The position numbers and the translations under genes were made by a program. The notes beneath the pieces were generated by a model, which saw only the letters and a program-made list of their open reading frames with translations, did no database searches and had not been told where the DNA came from. Of a stretch of 64,000 nucleotides of DNA, positions 1-8,200 are shown piece after piece. This DNA is from Gammaproteobacteria bacterium (lineage in GTDB: Bacteria; Pseudomonadota; Gammaproteobacteria; Steroidobacterales; Foliamicaceae), in assembly GCA_009838035.1 (NCBI GenBank), contig VXSK01000028.1, positions 1 through 64,000 of the forward strand, given 5' to 3'. Each line of letters begins with the position of its first letter. The stretch's first letter is position 1.

Positions 1-64
1 TGAACGGCTCGCGGTCGATGATGGGCACGAAGTCGTAATGCCTGGATTGAGTCAGATTCGACAT
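1..64 (-). CDS. Probable polysaccharide-deacetylase-family hydrolase (N-terminal fragment, cut by window edge)
   Basis: Only the first 21 codons lie in the window. An ATG at 64 on the minus strand is preceded by AAGGAG at a normal distance, so the start is well supported. The peptide begins MSNLTQSRHYDFVPIIDREP. A short arginine/aromatic stretch followed by DFxPIxDR is typical of NodB-fold polysaccharide deacetylase/allantoinase-like proteins encoded beside small amidohydrolases in hydantoin, pyrimidine or ureide catabolism. The upstream isochorismatase-family gene on the same strand fits such a pathway. The family call rests on these few residues and the neighbour only. Confidence 0.4.
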   Translation of the reverse strand, partial: MSNLTQSRHYDFVPIIDREPF

Positions 65-108
65 GGAGGTCTCCTTTTGTGGATTGTGGTCCGGAGCGTT
101 TGCCTGAG

Positions 109-738
109 CTATAGACTCTGGAGGTATTCGAGGGCTTCCGCCTTGGACACCACGTCGCCGTACTTGGCGTGGATGTCGAACAGATTGGCTTCGTGCGGCC
201 CGTCGTGCCGGTCGCCAACGCATTCGCGGACCACGATTGGCCGGTAGCCGTGCTGTACGGCGTCAACCGCGGAGGCGCGGATGCAGCCCGAGGTGGTGCA
301 GCCCAGAATGATGAGCGTGTCCGCGCCCCTGGCGGCCAGGATCGATGAAAGGCTGGTGCCGAAGAAACAGCTTGCGTAGTTTTTGGTCAGGACCGTTTCT
401 CCCTCGGGCGGGGCGACCTCGTCGCAGAACTCGGCATACAGATTGCCGGGCACCAGGTCCTTGAGCACCGGCGCCTTGAGCGTCCAGACGCCTCCGTCCT
501 CGTAATTGGTCGGGTTGTAGAGCACCCGGGTATGGATCACCGGCACGCCCCCGGCGCGGGCCGCCTTGATGACGTCCGGCACCTCCTTCAGGCAAGCCAC
601 GACGCCCGGCGCATAGAGCGGCGAACCTTCGGTCGTATATCCCTTGAGCAGGTCGATAACGATAACGACCGGTTTCTTGCCGAAGCCGAGACGATTGTCC
701 CAGACGCCGGCGTAGTTTTTATCGGCAGCTTGCGCCAT
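109..738 (-). CDS. Isochorismatase-family cysteine amidohydrolase (N-carbamoylsarcosine amidase-like)
   Basis: Predicted cytosolic cysteine hydrolase of 209 residues. The catalytic triad is visible: Asp29 in VIVIDLLKGYTTEG, Lys119 in LTKNYAS and the nucleophile Cys152 in GCTTSGCIRAS. The TTEGxPLYAPGV stretch and GCTTSGC motif resemble N-carbamoylsarcosine amidase and related ureide/maleamate amidases more than true isochorismatases. I chose the ATG at 738 because GGGGAG lies just upstream and the family alignment starts there; the frame stays open further upstream to 834 but without family similarity. The next gene downstream on the same strand begins like a polysaccharide deacetylase, which suggests a two-gene catabolic unit. 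The exact substrate cannot be told from sequence. Confidence 0.88.
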   Translation of the reverse strand: MAQAADKNYAGVWDNRLGFGKKPVVIVIDLLKGYTTEGSPLYAPGVVACLKEVPDVIKAARAGGVPVIHTRVLYNPTNYEDGGVWTLKAPVLKDLVPGNLYAEFCDEVAPPEGETVLTKNYASCFFGTSLSSILAARGADTLIILGCTTSGCIRASAVDAVQHGYRPIVVRECVGDRHDGPHEANLFDIHAKYGDVVSKAEALEYLQSL

Positions 739-905
739 GATGCTCTCCCCTTCGTTTGGCAGTTTGCAAGTCGTTTCCCGGTTGCCGTGGCGCCGGACAC
801 CCTGCGGTTGCATGGAACCAGGTTGCCGCGGCAAGGCCGAATAGTATCACCCGTATTGCGCGCGCGGCGTGGCGGGTGGCGGGTTTCCGGACTATCCGGC
901 CCCCA

Positions 906-1406
906 TCACAGTACTTCCTCCAGCAGGCCCGTCCTGACGTTGTAGACAAAGCCGCGAACCTTGTCCCTTACGGGGATGAACGGGCATGCCTGGATGCGGC
1001 GAATCGACCGGCGCACGTTTTCCTCGAGGTGCGTAAACGACTCCAGCGCGAACGAGGGCCGTAGACCGGTGTCCGCTTCGATCTCGTCCTTCAGTTCATC
1101 ATCGCGGAAAGTAAGCATTCCGCACTCGGTGTGCTGGACGACAACGATCTCCTCGGTGCCCAGCAGGCGCTGCGAAATCAACAGCGAGCGGAGCACGTCA
1201 TCGGTCACGACGCCTCCGGCGTTGCGGATCACGTGCGCGTCGCCCTCGGAAAGGCCGAGCAGCCTGCCGGTCTCGATGCGGGCGTCCATGCAGGCCACGA
1301 CCGCGGCCTTGCGCCGCGGGGAAGCCGGCGCGTCGGCCTTGTCAAAGTTCTCGGCATAGCGCCTGTTGTTTTCGACGCAGAAGTCGGCAAATGTCTTGGC
1401 GCCCAT
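906..1406 (-). CDS. Beta-class carbonic anhydrase
   Basis: Zinc enzyme interconverting CO2 and bicarbonate, 166 residues, predicted cytosolic. Zinc ligands are visible as Cys39 with the Asp41/Arg43 dyad in VVACMDAR, and His92 and Cys95 in QHTECGM. The length and the spacing of ligands match the short beta-CA subclass related to mycobacterial Rv1284 rather than the longer Can/CynT type. The gene is monocistronic as far as can be seen: the next minus-strand start is at 738, and upstream lies the repeat-bearing spacer 1407-1739. The start ATG at 1406 is followed directly by a family-like N-terminus. Confidence 0.9.
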   Translation of the reverse strand: MGAKTFADFCVENNRRYAENFDKADAPASPRRKAAVVACMDARIETGRLLGLSEGDAHVIRNAGGVVTDDVLRSLLISQRLLGTEEIVVVQHTECGMLTFRDDELKDEIEADTGLRPSFALESFTHLEENVRRSIRRIQACPFIPVRDKVRGFVYNVRTGLLEEVL

Positions 1407-1470
1407 GCTGTTTCATGCTCAATGGGGTTGCATATAGTCGGGGGCGGCAGTTTACTCCATCCGAGAGCCG

Positions 1471-1661
1471 TCGCTCCTCGTGTTTCCATCGCCCTTCGTT
1501 CGTCTCCCTCCTCGTTGGAGACGCCATCCTGGCTCGATTCTCGCTGTTTGTGCTTCCTCGCCCTTCGTTCGTCCCCCTCCTCGCTGGAGACGCCATCCAT
1601 GGCTCGATTCTCGCTGTCCCTGCTCCAACGCTCCCACGAGGATGGGGACGAACGAAGGGCT
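1471..1661. repeat. Tandem copies of a ~100-bp palindromic repeat element
   Basis: This 191-bp stretch in the 333-bp spacer between the carbonic anhydrase and the initiator tRNA holds a two-unit direct repeat of period 69 (starting near 1490 and 1559). The second unit is a complete palindromic element at 1560-1660: two 30-nt arms (1560-1589 and 1631-1660, 27 of 30 positions complementary) around a 41-nt centre. The centre contains, on the minus strand, ACAGCGAGAATCGAGCCA. The first unit (1490-1558) has one arm and most of the centre only. The same centre recurs at 23561-23659. Frames reading through this stretch are not credible genes. It resembles a REP/MITE-type non-coding element. Confidence 0.8.
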
Positions 1662-1718
1662 AGAGTTGGCGCTACAAGAGCTGGCGGCGTACAGCTCAAT
1701 TGCGACGGCGTTTTCCTG

Positions 1719-1724
1719 TATAAT
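1719..1724 (+). promoter_or_regulatory. -10 box of the tRNA-fMet/rimP operon promoter
   Basis: A perfect TATAAT lies 16 nt before the first base of tRNA-fMet, in an AT-richer patch of an otherwise GC-rich region. No convincing -35 box is found at 16-18 nt spacing (TTGCGA at 1700-1705 is too close). Position and sequence still make it the best candidate promoter for the stable RNA and the genes that follow. Confidence 0.45.
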
Positions 1725-1739
1725 TTTCTCCCTCGCGGT

Positions 1740-1816
1740 TGCGGGGTGGAGCAGTCAGGCAGCTCGTCGGGCTCATAACCCGAAGGTCACAGGTTCAAAT
1801 CCTGTCCCCGCTACCA
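1740..1816 (+). tRNA. metY: Initiator tRNA-fMet (CAU)
   Basis: A 77-nt cloverleaf with anticodon CAT at 1774-1776 and an encoded CCA. Initiator identity is shown by three consecutive G-C pairs next to the anticodon loop (GGG before and CCC after) and by the lack of a Watson-Crick pair at position 1:72. Here that pair is U1-U72 (T at 1740, T at 1812), where E. coli has C1-A72. Placement directly before rimP-nusA-infB is the same as E. coli metY, which supports the symbol. Confidence 0.93.
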
Positions 1817-1833
1817 ATATTGGTTTTGCGATG

Positions 1834-1853
1834 GCCCCGCGAGGGGCTTTTTT
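1834..1853 (+). terminator. Intrinsic terminator/attenuator after tRNA-fMet
   Basis: Stem GCCCC (1834-1838), loop GCGA, stem GGGGC (1843-1847) and six T residues (1848-1853) form a textbook intrinsic terminator 17 nt after the tRNA. The 3' stem arm GAGGGG is also the only Shine-Dalgarno-like sequence before the rimP ATG at 1858. The hairpin may therefore both attenuate readthrough from the tRNA promoter and mask the rimP ribosome binding site. Confidence 0.65.
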
Positions 1854-1857
1854 GTGC

Positions 1858-2334
1858 ATGGTGAATTTGATTCTGGACAGGCTGAACGGACTGCTGGAGC
1901 CCTGCGTCGAAGCGATGGGGTACGAACTGGCGGACCTGGAACTGAAACGCGAGCGGCGCGGCCAGGTGCTGCGCCTGTTCATCGACCAGGATTCGGGCAT
2001 CGGTCTTGAAGACTGCGAGCGGGTGAGCGGCCAGGTCAGCGCACTGCTCGACGTGGAGGACCCGATTCCGGGGCATTACAACCTGGAGGTGTCATCGCCC
2101 GGTCTCGACCGAAAGCTGGCGAAACCCGAGCATTTTGACCGCTTTGCGGGGCGCCGGGTGCAGGTGAGAATGCGCGGCCCGCATCTCGGCCGCAGGAACT
2201 TCGGCGGCACGCTCCTGGCGCGCGAAGGCGATGTCATCGTGCTGGACGTTCACGACGGAACCGGGCGGGTCGAACTGGACTTGGGGGACGTCATGGTGGC
2301 GAGACTGGCTCCGGAAATTCGCTTCGAGGACTGA
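1858..2334 (+). CDS. rimP: Ribosome maturation factor RimP
   Basis: Cytosolic factor needed for 30S subunit maturation, 158 residues against about 150 in E. coli. It has the two-part RimP layout: an N-terminal domain with YELADLELKRERRGQVLRLF and DCERVSGQVSALLD followed by YNLEVSSPGLDR, then a C-terminal SH3-like barrel (GRRVQVRMR, FGGTLLA). The ATG at 1858 is chosen since the family starts here; the open frame continues upstream through the tRNA, which is not meaningful. The SD lies in the hairpin of the preceding terminator. nusA follows after 3 nt, as in the conserved rimP-nusA-infB operon. Confidence 0.93.
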   Translation: MVNLILDRLNGLLEPCVEAMGYELADLELKRERRGQVLRLFIDQDSGIGLEDCERVSGQVSALLDVEDPIPGHYNLEVSSPGLDRKLAKPEHFDRFAGRRVQVRMRGPHLGRRNFGGTLLAREGDVIVLDVHDGTGRVELDLGDVMVARLAPEIRFED

Positions 2335-2337
2335 CGG

Positions 2338-3870
2338 ATGTTTGGCAGCAAGGAAATACTGGAAGCCGTGGAGCTTCTGTCCAACGAGAAAGCCATCGGC
2401 AAGGACGTGGTCTTTTCCGCCGTGGAGGCGGGCCTCGCGGCTGCGCGGCGCCGGCTGCTCGCCGAGGACGTCGAGATCCGGGTGGCCATCGACCGGCATA
2501 CCGGCGAGCAGGAATACTTCCGGCAATGGGAGGTCATGGAAGACGAGTCCGAGGAAATCGAAGCGCCCACACGCCAGTTGCGCCTTGCCGAGGCCCGCCA
2601 GATCGATCCCGAGGCGGAACCCGGCGGTGTCGTGGAGAAGCCCATGGACGGTATGGACCTGGGCCATATCGGCGCCTACACGGCCAAGCACGTCATCAAC
2701 CAGAAAGTACGCGAAGCCGAACGCGCGCTGATCCGGGAACGCTACCAGGGCCGGATCGGCGAATTGCTGAGCGGCGTGGTCAAGCGTGTGGACCGGAACG
2801 GCGTTTACGTGGACCTGGGCGGCGGCGTCGAGGGCTTTGTGCCGCGCGAGCACATGATTCCGAGAGAGCCGATTCGCCCGCAGGACCGCGTCAAGGGCCT
2901 GCTCTACGAGGTGGCGACCGAAACCCGCGGACCGCAGTTGAAGCTGACCCGGACCAGCCCGGAATTCCTGATGGCCCTTTTCAGGGTGGAGGTTCCCGAA
3001 GTCGGGCAGGACCTGATCGAAATCCTGGGCGCGGCCCGCGATCCGGGTGCGCGGGCCAAGATCGCCGTGCGTTCCAGGGAGCCCAGGATCGACCCGGTGG
3101 GCGCCTGCGTGGGCATGCGCGGATCGCGTGTGCAGGCCGTCACCAACGAGATTGCGGGCGAGCGGGTGGATATCATCCTCTGGGACGAGAACCCGGCGCA
3201 GTTCGTCGTCAACGCGATGTCGCCGGCCGATGTCGTGCAGATCATGGTGGATGAGGACCACCGCCGCATGGACATCGCCGTTTCCGAATCCATGGTGTCC
3301 CAGGCGATCGGCCGCGGCGGGCAGAACATACGCCTGGCCAGCCGCCTGACCGGCTGGGAACTGAACGCCATGACGCCCACCGAGATCGAGTCGAAGATCG
3401 AGGGGGAGAATCGGCAACTCATCGAAATGTTCCGCGAGCAGCTGTCGGTGGGCGAAGACGTCGCCCAGGTGCTGGTGGACGAGGGAATCACCGATCTCGA
3501 GGGCATCGCCTACTCCCCGGTCGCCGAGCTTTACGCGATCGAGGAATTTGACGAACCGCTGGTGGACCAGTTGCGCGGACGCGCGCGCGACGTGCTGCTG
3601 ATGGACGCCCTGAGCCGCGAAGAGGAAATGGAGCAGGCCGCCCCGGCCGACGACCTGTTCGAAGTGGAGGGCATGACCCGAGCGCTGGCTTACTCGCTGG
3701 CCGGCCAGGGCGTATCCACCCGGGAGGACCTGGCCTGGGAGGAAGCCGACTACCTGGCCGAGCATATCGAAGACCTGACGGAAGAGTTTGCCGGCCAACT
3801 GATCATGGCGGCGCGGGCGCCGTGGTTTGCCGAGGAGGAGCAGGAGGAGGCGCAGGCGGAAAATGACTGA
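2338..3870 (+). CDS. nusA: Transcription termination/antitermination protein NusA
   Basis: RNA-polymerase-associated factor acting in pausing, termination and rRNA antitermination; 510 residues. In order: N-terminal RNAP-binding domain (KEILEAVELLSNEKAIGKDVV), S1 domain (around residues 135-200, GVVKRVDRNGVYVDLGGG), two KH domains (VGACVGMRGSRVQAVTNE and VSQAIGRGGQNIRLASR), and C-terminal acidic repeats (AQVLVDEGITDLEGIAY and a second copy near the end), like the AR1/AR2 repeats of E. coli. It starts 3 nt after rimP and overlaps infB by 8 nt, so the three genes are very likely one transcript. Confidence 0.97.
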   Translation: MFGSKEILEAVELLSNEKAIGKDVVFSAVEAGLAAARRRLLAEDVEIRVAIDRHTGEQEYFRQWEVMEDESEEIEAPTRQLRLAEARQIDPEAEPGGVVEKPMDGMDLGHIGAYTAKHVINQKVREAERALIRERYQGRIGELLSGVVKRVDRNGVYVDLGGGVEGFVPREHMIPREPIRPQDRVKGLLYEVATETRGPQLKLTRTSPEFLMALFRVEVPEVGQDLIEILGAARDPGARAKIAVRSREPRIDPVGACVGMRGSRVQAVTNEIAGERVDIILWDENPAQFVVNAMSPADVVQIMVDEDHRRMDIAVSESMVSQAIGRGGQNIRLASRLTGWELNAMTPTEIESKIEGENRQLIEMFREQLSVGEDVAQVLVDEGITDLEGIAYSPVAELYAIEEFDEPLVDQLRGRARDVLLMDALSREEEMEQAAPADDLFEVEGMTRALAYSLAGQGVSTREDLAWEEADYLAEHIEDLTEEFAGQLIMAARAPWFAEEEQEEAQAEND

Positions 3871-6424
3871 CCTGACTGTCGCCAAACTTGCCGAGAATCT
3901 CAAGGTGCCGGTGGAGCACCTGATGGACCAGCTTGAGCGCGCCGGGCACAGCTTCGAGGACGCCAGCCAGACCGTGCCGGACGTGGCCCGCGAAGAGTTG
4001 CTGGCCTTTCTGCGCAGCCGTCACGGGCACGGTGAGTCCGTGTCCAGGGACTCCGCGATGCCGCGGGAAATCAGCATTACCCGCCGTGAATCGGTGGAGG
4101 TAGTGCAGGTTGACCAGGGGCGCCGCCGGGCCGTCCAGGTCGATTTTCGGCGCAAGAGGAAATTCGTAAACCGGGCGGCGCTGGAGCGCGAAGCCCTTGC
4201 GCGGCGCCAGGAAGAGGAAGCGCGCAGGCTGGAGCAGGAAAGCCAGGCCGCGAAGGAAGCTGAAGAGAAGGAGAAGCAGCTCGCCGAGGAAGAGGCGCGC
4301 AAGGAGAAGGAGGAGGCCGAACGCGAGGAGGCGCTCAAGGCGCAGGCCAAGGAAGACGCCGAAAAGCAGGCGCAGGAGGAGGCCGATCTCGAGAAGGCTC
4401 AGGAACAGGCTCGCCTGGAGCGGGAGCAGGCGGAGCGACAGGCGGAGGAGAAGCGCAGGGCGGAGGCGGCCCAGGCGGCCCGGGTCCGCGAAGATGCCGC
4501 GCGCAAGCCGGCGAGGGCCCCCAAGGCTGCACGATCGAGGAAGGCTCCGCCGAGGGAAGAGCTGCACGTGGCCGCCCATGTGCGCCCGCGCCGCACCCGA
4601 CGCCGCAAGGCGCGCCGGCACGCGACGGCCAAGGTGGAGAACGTCAACGCCTTTGTGCGGCCCGCCGCGCCGATCGTGCATACGGTGGAAGTTCCCGAGT
4701 CCATTACCGTGTCGGAACTGGCGCGCCAGATGGCGGTCGGCGCGGAGAAGGTGATCGCCAAACTCATGCAGGAAGGCGTGTTGGCGGGCATCAACGATAC
4801 CCTCGACCAGACGACCGCGATGATCATCGTCGAGTCCATGGGCCACGAGGTCGTCGCCCAGGCTGAAGCCAACGAAGAGGCGGTACTGCTCGAGCGGGCC
4901 GTTACGGTTTCCGGGGAAGAGGAGCCGCGCGACCCGGTCGTGACCATCATGGGCCATGTCGATCACGGCAAGACTTCGCTGCTGGATTACATGCGCAGCA
5001 GCAGCATCGCCGCTTCGGAAGCGGGCGGCATCACCCAGCACATCGGTGCTTACCGGGTGCGGACGGGCGACGGCGCGATCACCTTCCTGGACACGCCCGG
5101 CCATGCGGCCTTCACCGCCATGCGGGCCCGGGGCGCCAGCCTGACCGACATCGTTATCCTGGTCATCGCCGCCGACGACGGCGTGAAGCCGCAGACCGAG
5201 GAGGCGATCAAGCACGCGCAGGCCGCCGAGGTGCCCATCGTGGTTGCGATCAACAAGATCGACCTGGAGGACGCCGATCCCACTCAGGTGCGCAACCAGC
5301 TCAACGTGCTGGGCCTGGCGCCGGAGGAATACGGCGGCGATACGCAGGTCGCCGAGATTTCGGCCCTTACCGGCGAAGGCATCGACGATCTGCTTGAGAA
5401 AGTACAGCTGCAGGCGGATTTGCTGGAGCTCATGGCGAAGCGCAAGGGCGGCGCCCGCGGCGTCGTGATCGAATCGACCATCGAGACCGGCCGCGGGCCG
5501 GTAACTACGCTCCTGGTGACGGAGGGCCGCCTGCGCAAGGGCAACATTCTGCTGGCCGGCGCGGAGTTCGGGCGGGTCCAGTCCCTGCGCAACGAAAGCG
5601 GCAAGCAGATCGACCATGCCACGCCTTCCACGCCGGTTGTGGTGCAGGGTCTTTCCGGCGCCCCGGAAGCGGGCCAGGACGCGGTCGTGTTTCCGGCGGA
5701 ACGCTATGCAAGGGAACTGGCCGAATGGCGCGCGCGCGCGGCCCGCGAGCGGCAGCTTGCGCAGCGCAAGGGTCAGCCGGCTTTCTCCGGCGCATTCCCC
5801 GGCGAAGACGAGACCCAGACCGTACGGCTGCTGGTGAAAGCCGACGTGCGCGGCAGCGTCGAGGCGCTGTGCGACGCGCTGGCGCGCCTGAGCCGCGACG
5901 AAGTGGAGGTGGATCTCGTATCATCCGGGGTCGGCGGCATCACCGAGTCCGACATCAACCTGGCGGCCACGTCGGAGGCTTCCGTGATCGGCTTCAACGT
6001 GCGGCTGGATCCGGGCGGACAGCAGGCGCGCAAGGCCACCGGCGTGGAGGTGCGATACTACAGCGTGATCTACGAAGTCCTCGATGACGTGCAGGAGGTC
6101 ATCAAGGGCCGCCTGGCGCCGGTGCTGCGCGAATCCATCGTGGGCAACGCCGAAGTCCGGGAAGTGTTCCACTCACCGAAATTCGGGGACATTGCGGGCT
6201 GTCTGGTTACCGACGGCCTGGTCAAGCGCAACAATCCCATACGAGTCCTGCGGGATGCCGTGGTGATATACGAAGGCGAACTGGAATCCCTGCGGCGGTT
6301 CAAGGACGATGTCGAACAGGTGCGGGCGGGAACCGAGTGCGGTATCGGCGTGCGCAACTACAAGGACGTGCGCGAAGGCGACATCATCGAGTGTTTCGAA
6401 AGCGTGGAGGAGGCCAGGACCTGA
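3863..6424 (+). CDS. infB: Translation initiation factor IF-2
   Basis: GTPase placing fMet-tRNA on the 30S subunit; 853 residues. The ATG at 3863 overlaps the nusA stop by 8 nt and gives the usual start ([17 protein letters not shown]2N domain). A highly charged, coiled-coil-like linker rich in Glu, Arg, Lys and Ala spans about residues 105-250, followed by a second IF2N-type domain ([15 protein letters not shown]). The G domain begins with the P-loop GHVDHGKT (residues 364-371), then DTPGHAAF and NKID. The C-terminal fMet-tRNA-binding domains follow. It is the translation partner of the tRNA-fMet at the head of the operon. Confidence 0.97.
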   Translation: MTDLTVAKLAENLKVPVEHLMDQLERAGHSFEDASQTVPDVAREELLAFLRSRHGHGESVSRDSAMPREISITRRESVEVVQVDQGRRRAVQVDFRRKRKFVNRAALEREALARRQEEEARRLEQESQAAKEAEEKEKQLAEEEARKEKEEAEREEALKAQAKEDAEKQAQEEADLEKAQEQARLEREQAERQAEEKRRAEAAQAARVREDAARKPARAPKAARSRKAPPREELHVAAHVRPRRTRRRKARRHATAKVENVNAFVRPAAPIVHTVEVPESITVSELARQMAVGAEKVIAKLMQEGVLAGINDTLDQTTAMIIVESMGHEVVAQAEANEEAVLLERAVTVSGEEEPRDPVVTIMGHVDHGKTSLLDYMRSSSIAASEAGGITQHIGAYRVRTGDGAITFLDTPGHAAFTAMRARGASLTDIVILVIAADDGVKPQTEEAIKHAQAAEVPIVVAINKIDLEDADPTQVRNQLNVLGLAPEEYGGDTQVAEISALTGEGIDDLLEKVQLQADLLELMAKRKGGARGVVIESTIETGRGPVTTLLVTEGRLRKGNILLAGAEFGRVQSLRNESGKQIDHATPSTPVVVQGLSGAPEAGQDAVVFPAERYARELAEWRARAARERQLAQRKGQPAFSGAFPGEDETQTVRLLVKADVRGSVEALCDALARLSRDEVEVDLVSSGVGGITESDINLAATSEASVIGFNVRLDPGGQQARKATGVEVRYYSVIYEVLDDVQEVIKGRLAPVLRESIVGNAEVREVFHSPKFGDIAGCLVTDGLVKRNNPIRVLRDAVVIYEGELESLRRFKDDVEQVRAGTECGIGVRNYKDVREGDIIECFESVEEART

Positions 6425-6470
6425 CGGGCCTCCGTGCCGGAGCACCCGGGCGCAGCAGCCGCTGACGGAC

Positions 6471-6833
6471 GTGCCCCGCGAATTTACACGCGCGCAAAGG
6501 CTGTCCGCGCGGGCATTGCGCGTTTTCGCCACCATGACCTATTCGGAACTTCGCGACCCGCGGCTGAGCGGCGTCCAGTTCACGCATGTGGCGTTTTCGC
6601 CGGACTTGAGCGTCTGCCGCGTCTGGTACCTGCCCGGATCCGCCGACGGGGAATCGACCGCGGCTTCCCTGAAGGCTGCGAGCGGCTACATGCGCAAGCG
6701 CCTCGGGGAGTCCTTTCGCCTTCGCCGGCAGCCGGAACTGCGGTTCGTGCTCGACGAAAGCGTCGCCCGGGGCGAGGCGCTGGAAGGACTGATCGAGGAC
6801 GCCGTGCGCAGAGACCGGGCGGCCCGAAAGTGA
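6471..6833 (+). CDS. rbfA: 30S ribosome-binding factor RbfA
   Basis: Small KH-fold factor for 16S rRNA processing and cold adaptation; 120 residues from a GTG start at 6471, a little shorter than E. coli RbfA (133). The start is set by homology: PREFTRAQRLSARAL corresponds to the family N-terminus, and an upstream extension in this frame would run back into infB. The signature stretch ELRDPRLSGVQFTHVAFSPDL, seen here in two parts, matches the family. It lies 46 nt after infB, and its stop overlaps the truB GTG start (GTGA). Confidence 0.9.
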   Translation: MPREFTRAQRLSARALRVFATMTYSELRDPRLSGVQFTHVAFSPDLSVCRVWYLPGSADGESTAASLKAASGYMRKRLGESFRLRRQPELRFVLDESVARGEALEGLIEDAVRRDRAARK

Positions 6834-7771
6834 CGGGCCCCGATCGCAGAAAGCGTGACGTAAGCGGGCTGCTGTTGCTCGACAAACCGCCCGGAATGAC
6901 GTCCAACGCGGCCTTGCAGCGGGTCAAGCGCCTGTTCGCCGCCCGCAAGGCGGGGCACACGGGCAGCCTGGACCCGATCGCCACCGGAATGTTGCCGCTG
7001 TGCCTCGGCGAGGCCACGAAGTTGTCCGCATTCCTGCTCAAGGCGGAAAAGACCTACCGCGTGACCGCCCGGTTCGGGACCAGGACGGACACTGGAGATG
7101 CGGCCGGAAAGCCCGTTGCCGAAACCGTGCAACGGCCGCGGGAACGATCGCAACTCGAAGCCGTCCTGAGCCGGTTTACCGGGGAAACCGAACAGGTTCC
7201 GCCCATGTATTCGGCGCTCAAGCACAAGGGCAGACGGCTTTACGAACTGGCGCGCGCAGGACAGACCGTGGAGCGCGCGCCCCGGCGTATCCGCATTCGC
7301 CTGTTCGAACTGGAGGAGTATTCGCCGGCGGAGGCCGTGTTCCTGGTGGCCTGCGGTGGAGGGGTGTATGTCCGCACCCTGATTGAAGATGTCGCCGAAT
7401 CAATCGGCACGCTTGCCCACGTGAGCGCGCTGAGGAGGCTGGGCGTGGCGCCGTTTGAAGAATCGGGCATGGTGACCATGGACCGGATCGAGGCCGTTGC
7501 GGCCGGGCGACGTTCCGGGCTGGATGCGCTTCTCCTGCCCGCCGATGCCGCCGTTCCGGCTTTACCTGCCGTAAGGCTGTCTGCGAGCGAGAGTTTCTAT
7601 CTGCAGCGGGGGAACCCCGTTGCCGCGGCCTGTGGGACGCGGCCGGGTCCGGTCCGTCTGTACGCGGCTGCCGAAGGCTTCATCGGCATAGGGGAAGCCA
7701 CAATCGATGGCCAGGTGGCTCCGCGCCGCCTTCTGAAGCCCCAGGGGGAACATCTCCGCGGGGGCGAATAG
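6830..7771 (+). CDS. truB: tRNA pseudouridine(55) synthase TruB
   Basis: Makes pseudouridine 55 in the T-loop of elongator tRNAs; 313 residues, the family norm. The catalytic Asp48 sits in [16 protein letters not shown], and [13 protein letters not shown] is the usual start of the catalytic domain. The GTG at 6830, overlapping the rbfA stop by 4 nt, is preferred because it gives the E. coli-like position of the catalytic Asp; the longer frame to 6434 is a shadow of rbfA. The C-terminal part contains a PUA-like region. Part of the infB-rbfA-truB-rpsO chain. Confidence 0.95.
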   Translation: MTGPDRRKRDVSGLLLLDKPPGMTSNAALQRVKRLFAARKAGHTGSLDPIATGMLPLCLGEATKLSAFLLKAEKTYRVTARFGTRTDTGDAAGKPVAETVQRPRERSQLEAVLSRFTGETEQVPPMYSALKHKGRRLYELARAGQTVERAPRRIRIRLFELEEYSPAEAVFLVACGGGVYVRTLIEDVAESIGTLAHVSALRRLGVAPFEESGMVTMDRIEAVAAGRRSGLDALLLPADAAVPALPAVRLSASESFYLQRGNPVAAACGTRPGPVRLYAAAEGFIGIGEATIDGQVAPRRLLKPQGEHLRGGE

Positions 7772-7796
7772 GGCGTTCTACGCTTGCGAACCGGAG

Positions 7797-7802
7797 TACA
7801 AT
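7797..7802 (+). promoter_or_regulatory. Possible -10 box ahead of rpsO
   Basis: TACAAT in the 64-nt gap between truB and rpsO. E. coli rpsO has its own promoter in the same place. No good -35 is seen, so this is tentative. Confidence 0.28.
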
Positions 7803-7835
7803 ACGCCGCTTGAACAAGGGCTGAAGAAAACAGGC

Positions 7836-8105
7836 ATGCCACTTACGACAAGTGATATCAGCGCGACCGTGCAGGAATATCAGCGCGGTTCGGCGGACAC
7901 AGGGTCCCCCGAAGTGCAGGTTGCGCTGCTGTCGGCGCGCATCAATGCGTTGTCCGGCCATTTCCGGGCGCACAAGCAGGATCATCATTCGCGCAGCGGC
8001 CTGCTGCGCATGGTCAATCGCCGCCGCCGGCTACTCAAGTATCTGCGGAACAAGGATCAGGAACGCTATGCCAAGCTGATTTCCCGCCTCGGCCTGCGAC
8101 GCTGA
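7836..8105 (+). CDS. rpsO: 30S ribosomal protein S15
   Basis: 89 residues, exactly the E. coli length, and clearly homologous along its whole length ([39 protein letters not shown]). It is a primary 16S rRNA binder organising the central domain of the 30S subunit. It lies between truB and pnp as in Enterobacteria and Pseudomonas. In E. coli S15 represses its own translation through a leader structure; I cannot identify an equivalent pseudoknot here. Confidence 0.97.
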   Translation: MPLTTSDISATVQEYQRGSADTGSPEVQVALLSARINALSGHFRAHKQDHHSRSGLLRMVNRRRRLLKYLRNKDQERYAKLISRLGLRR

Positions 8106-8131
8106 GCGACCGGGGAATGTTTGCCCGAACC

Positions 8132-8147
8132 ACTCCGCCCATGGAGT
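8132..8147 (+). other. Small hairpin in the rpsO-pnp spacer
   Basis: ACTCC/GGAGT stem with a 6-nt loop in the 95-nt gap between rpsO and pnp. No T tract follows, so it is not an intrinsic terminator. In E. coli this gap holds the RNase III-cleaved stem-loop for pnp autoregulation, but this stem is much shorter and the equivalence is speculative. Confidence 0.2.
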
Positions 8148-8200
8148 AAGGATGGCGTGCGCACAAGGGGCGCGTCGAAACCATTGCAAGAGAGGAAGCA

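Noticed and set aside
1471-1661. Possible CRISPR array
   Set aside because: Only two units of 69 bp without unique spacers of regular length, and the unit is itself a palindromic element; no cas genes.
1229-1699. Open frames crossing the repeat array upstream of tRNA-fMet, on both strands
   Set aside because: They are created by the repeated, palindromic DNA, have no SD or family similarity, and overlap the carbonic anhydrase start.
2092-5617. Two open frames of about 600 codons antisense to nusA and infB
   Set aside because: Shadow frames; no SD, and the sense strand is fully explained by nusA and infB.
8106-8200. Terminator between rpsO and pnp
   Set aside because: Only a 5-bp stem without T run; the two genes are usually co-transcribed.
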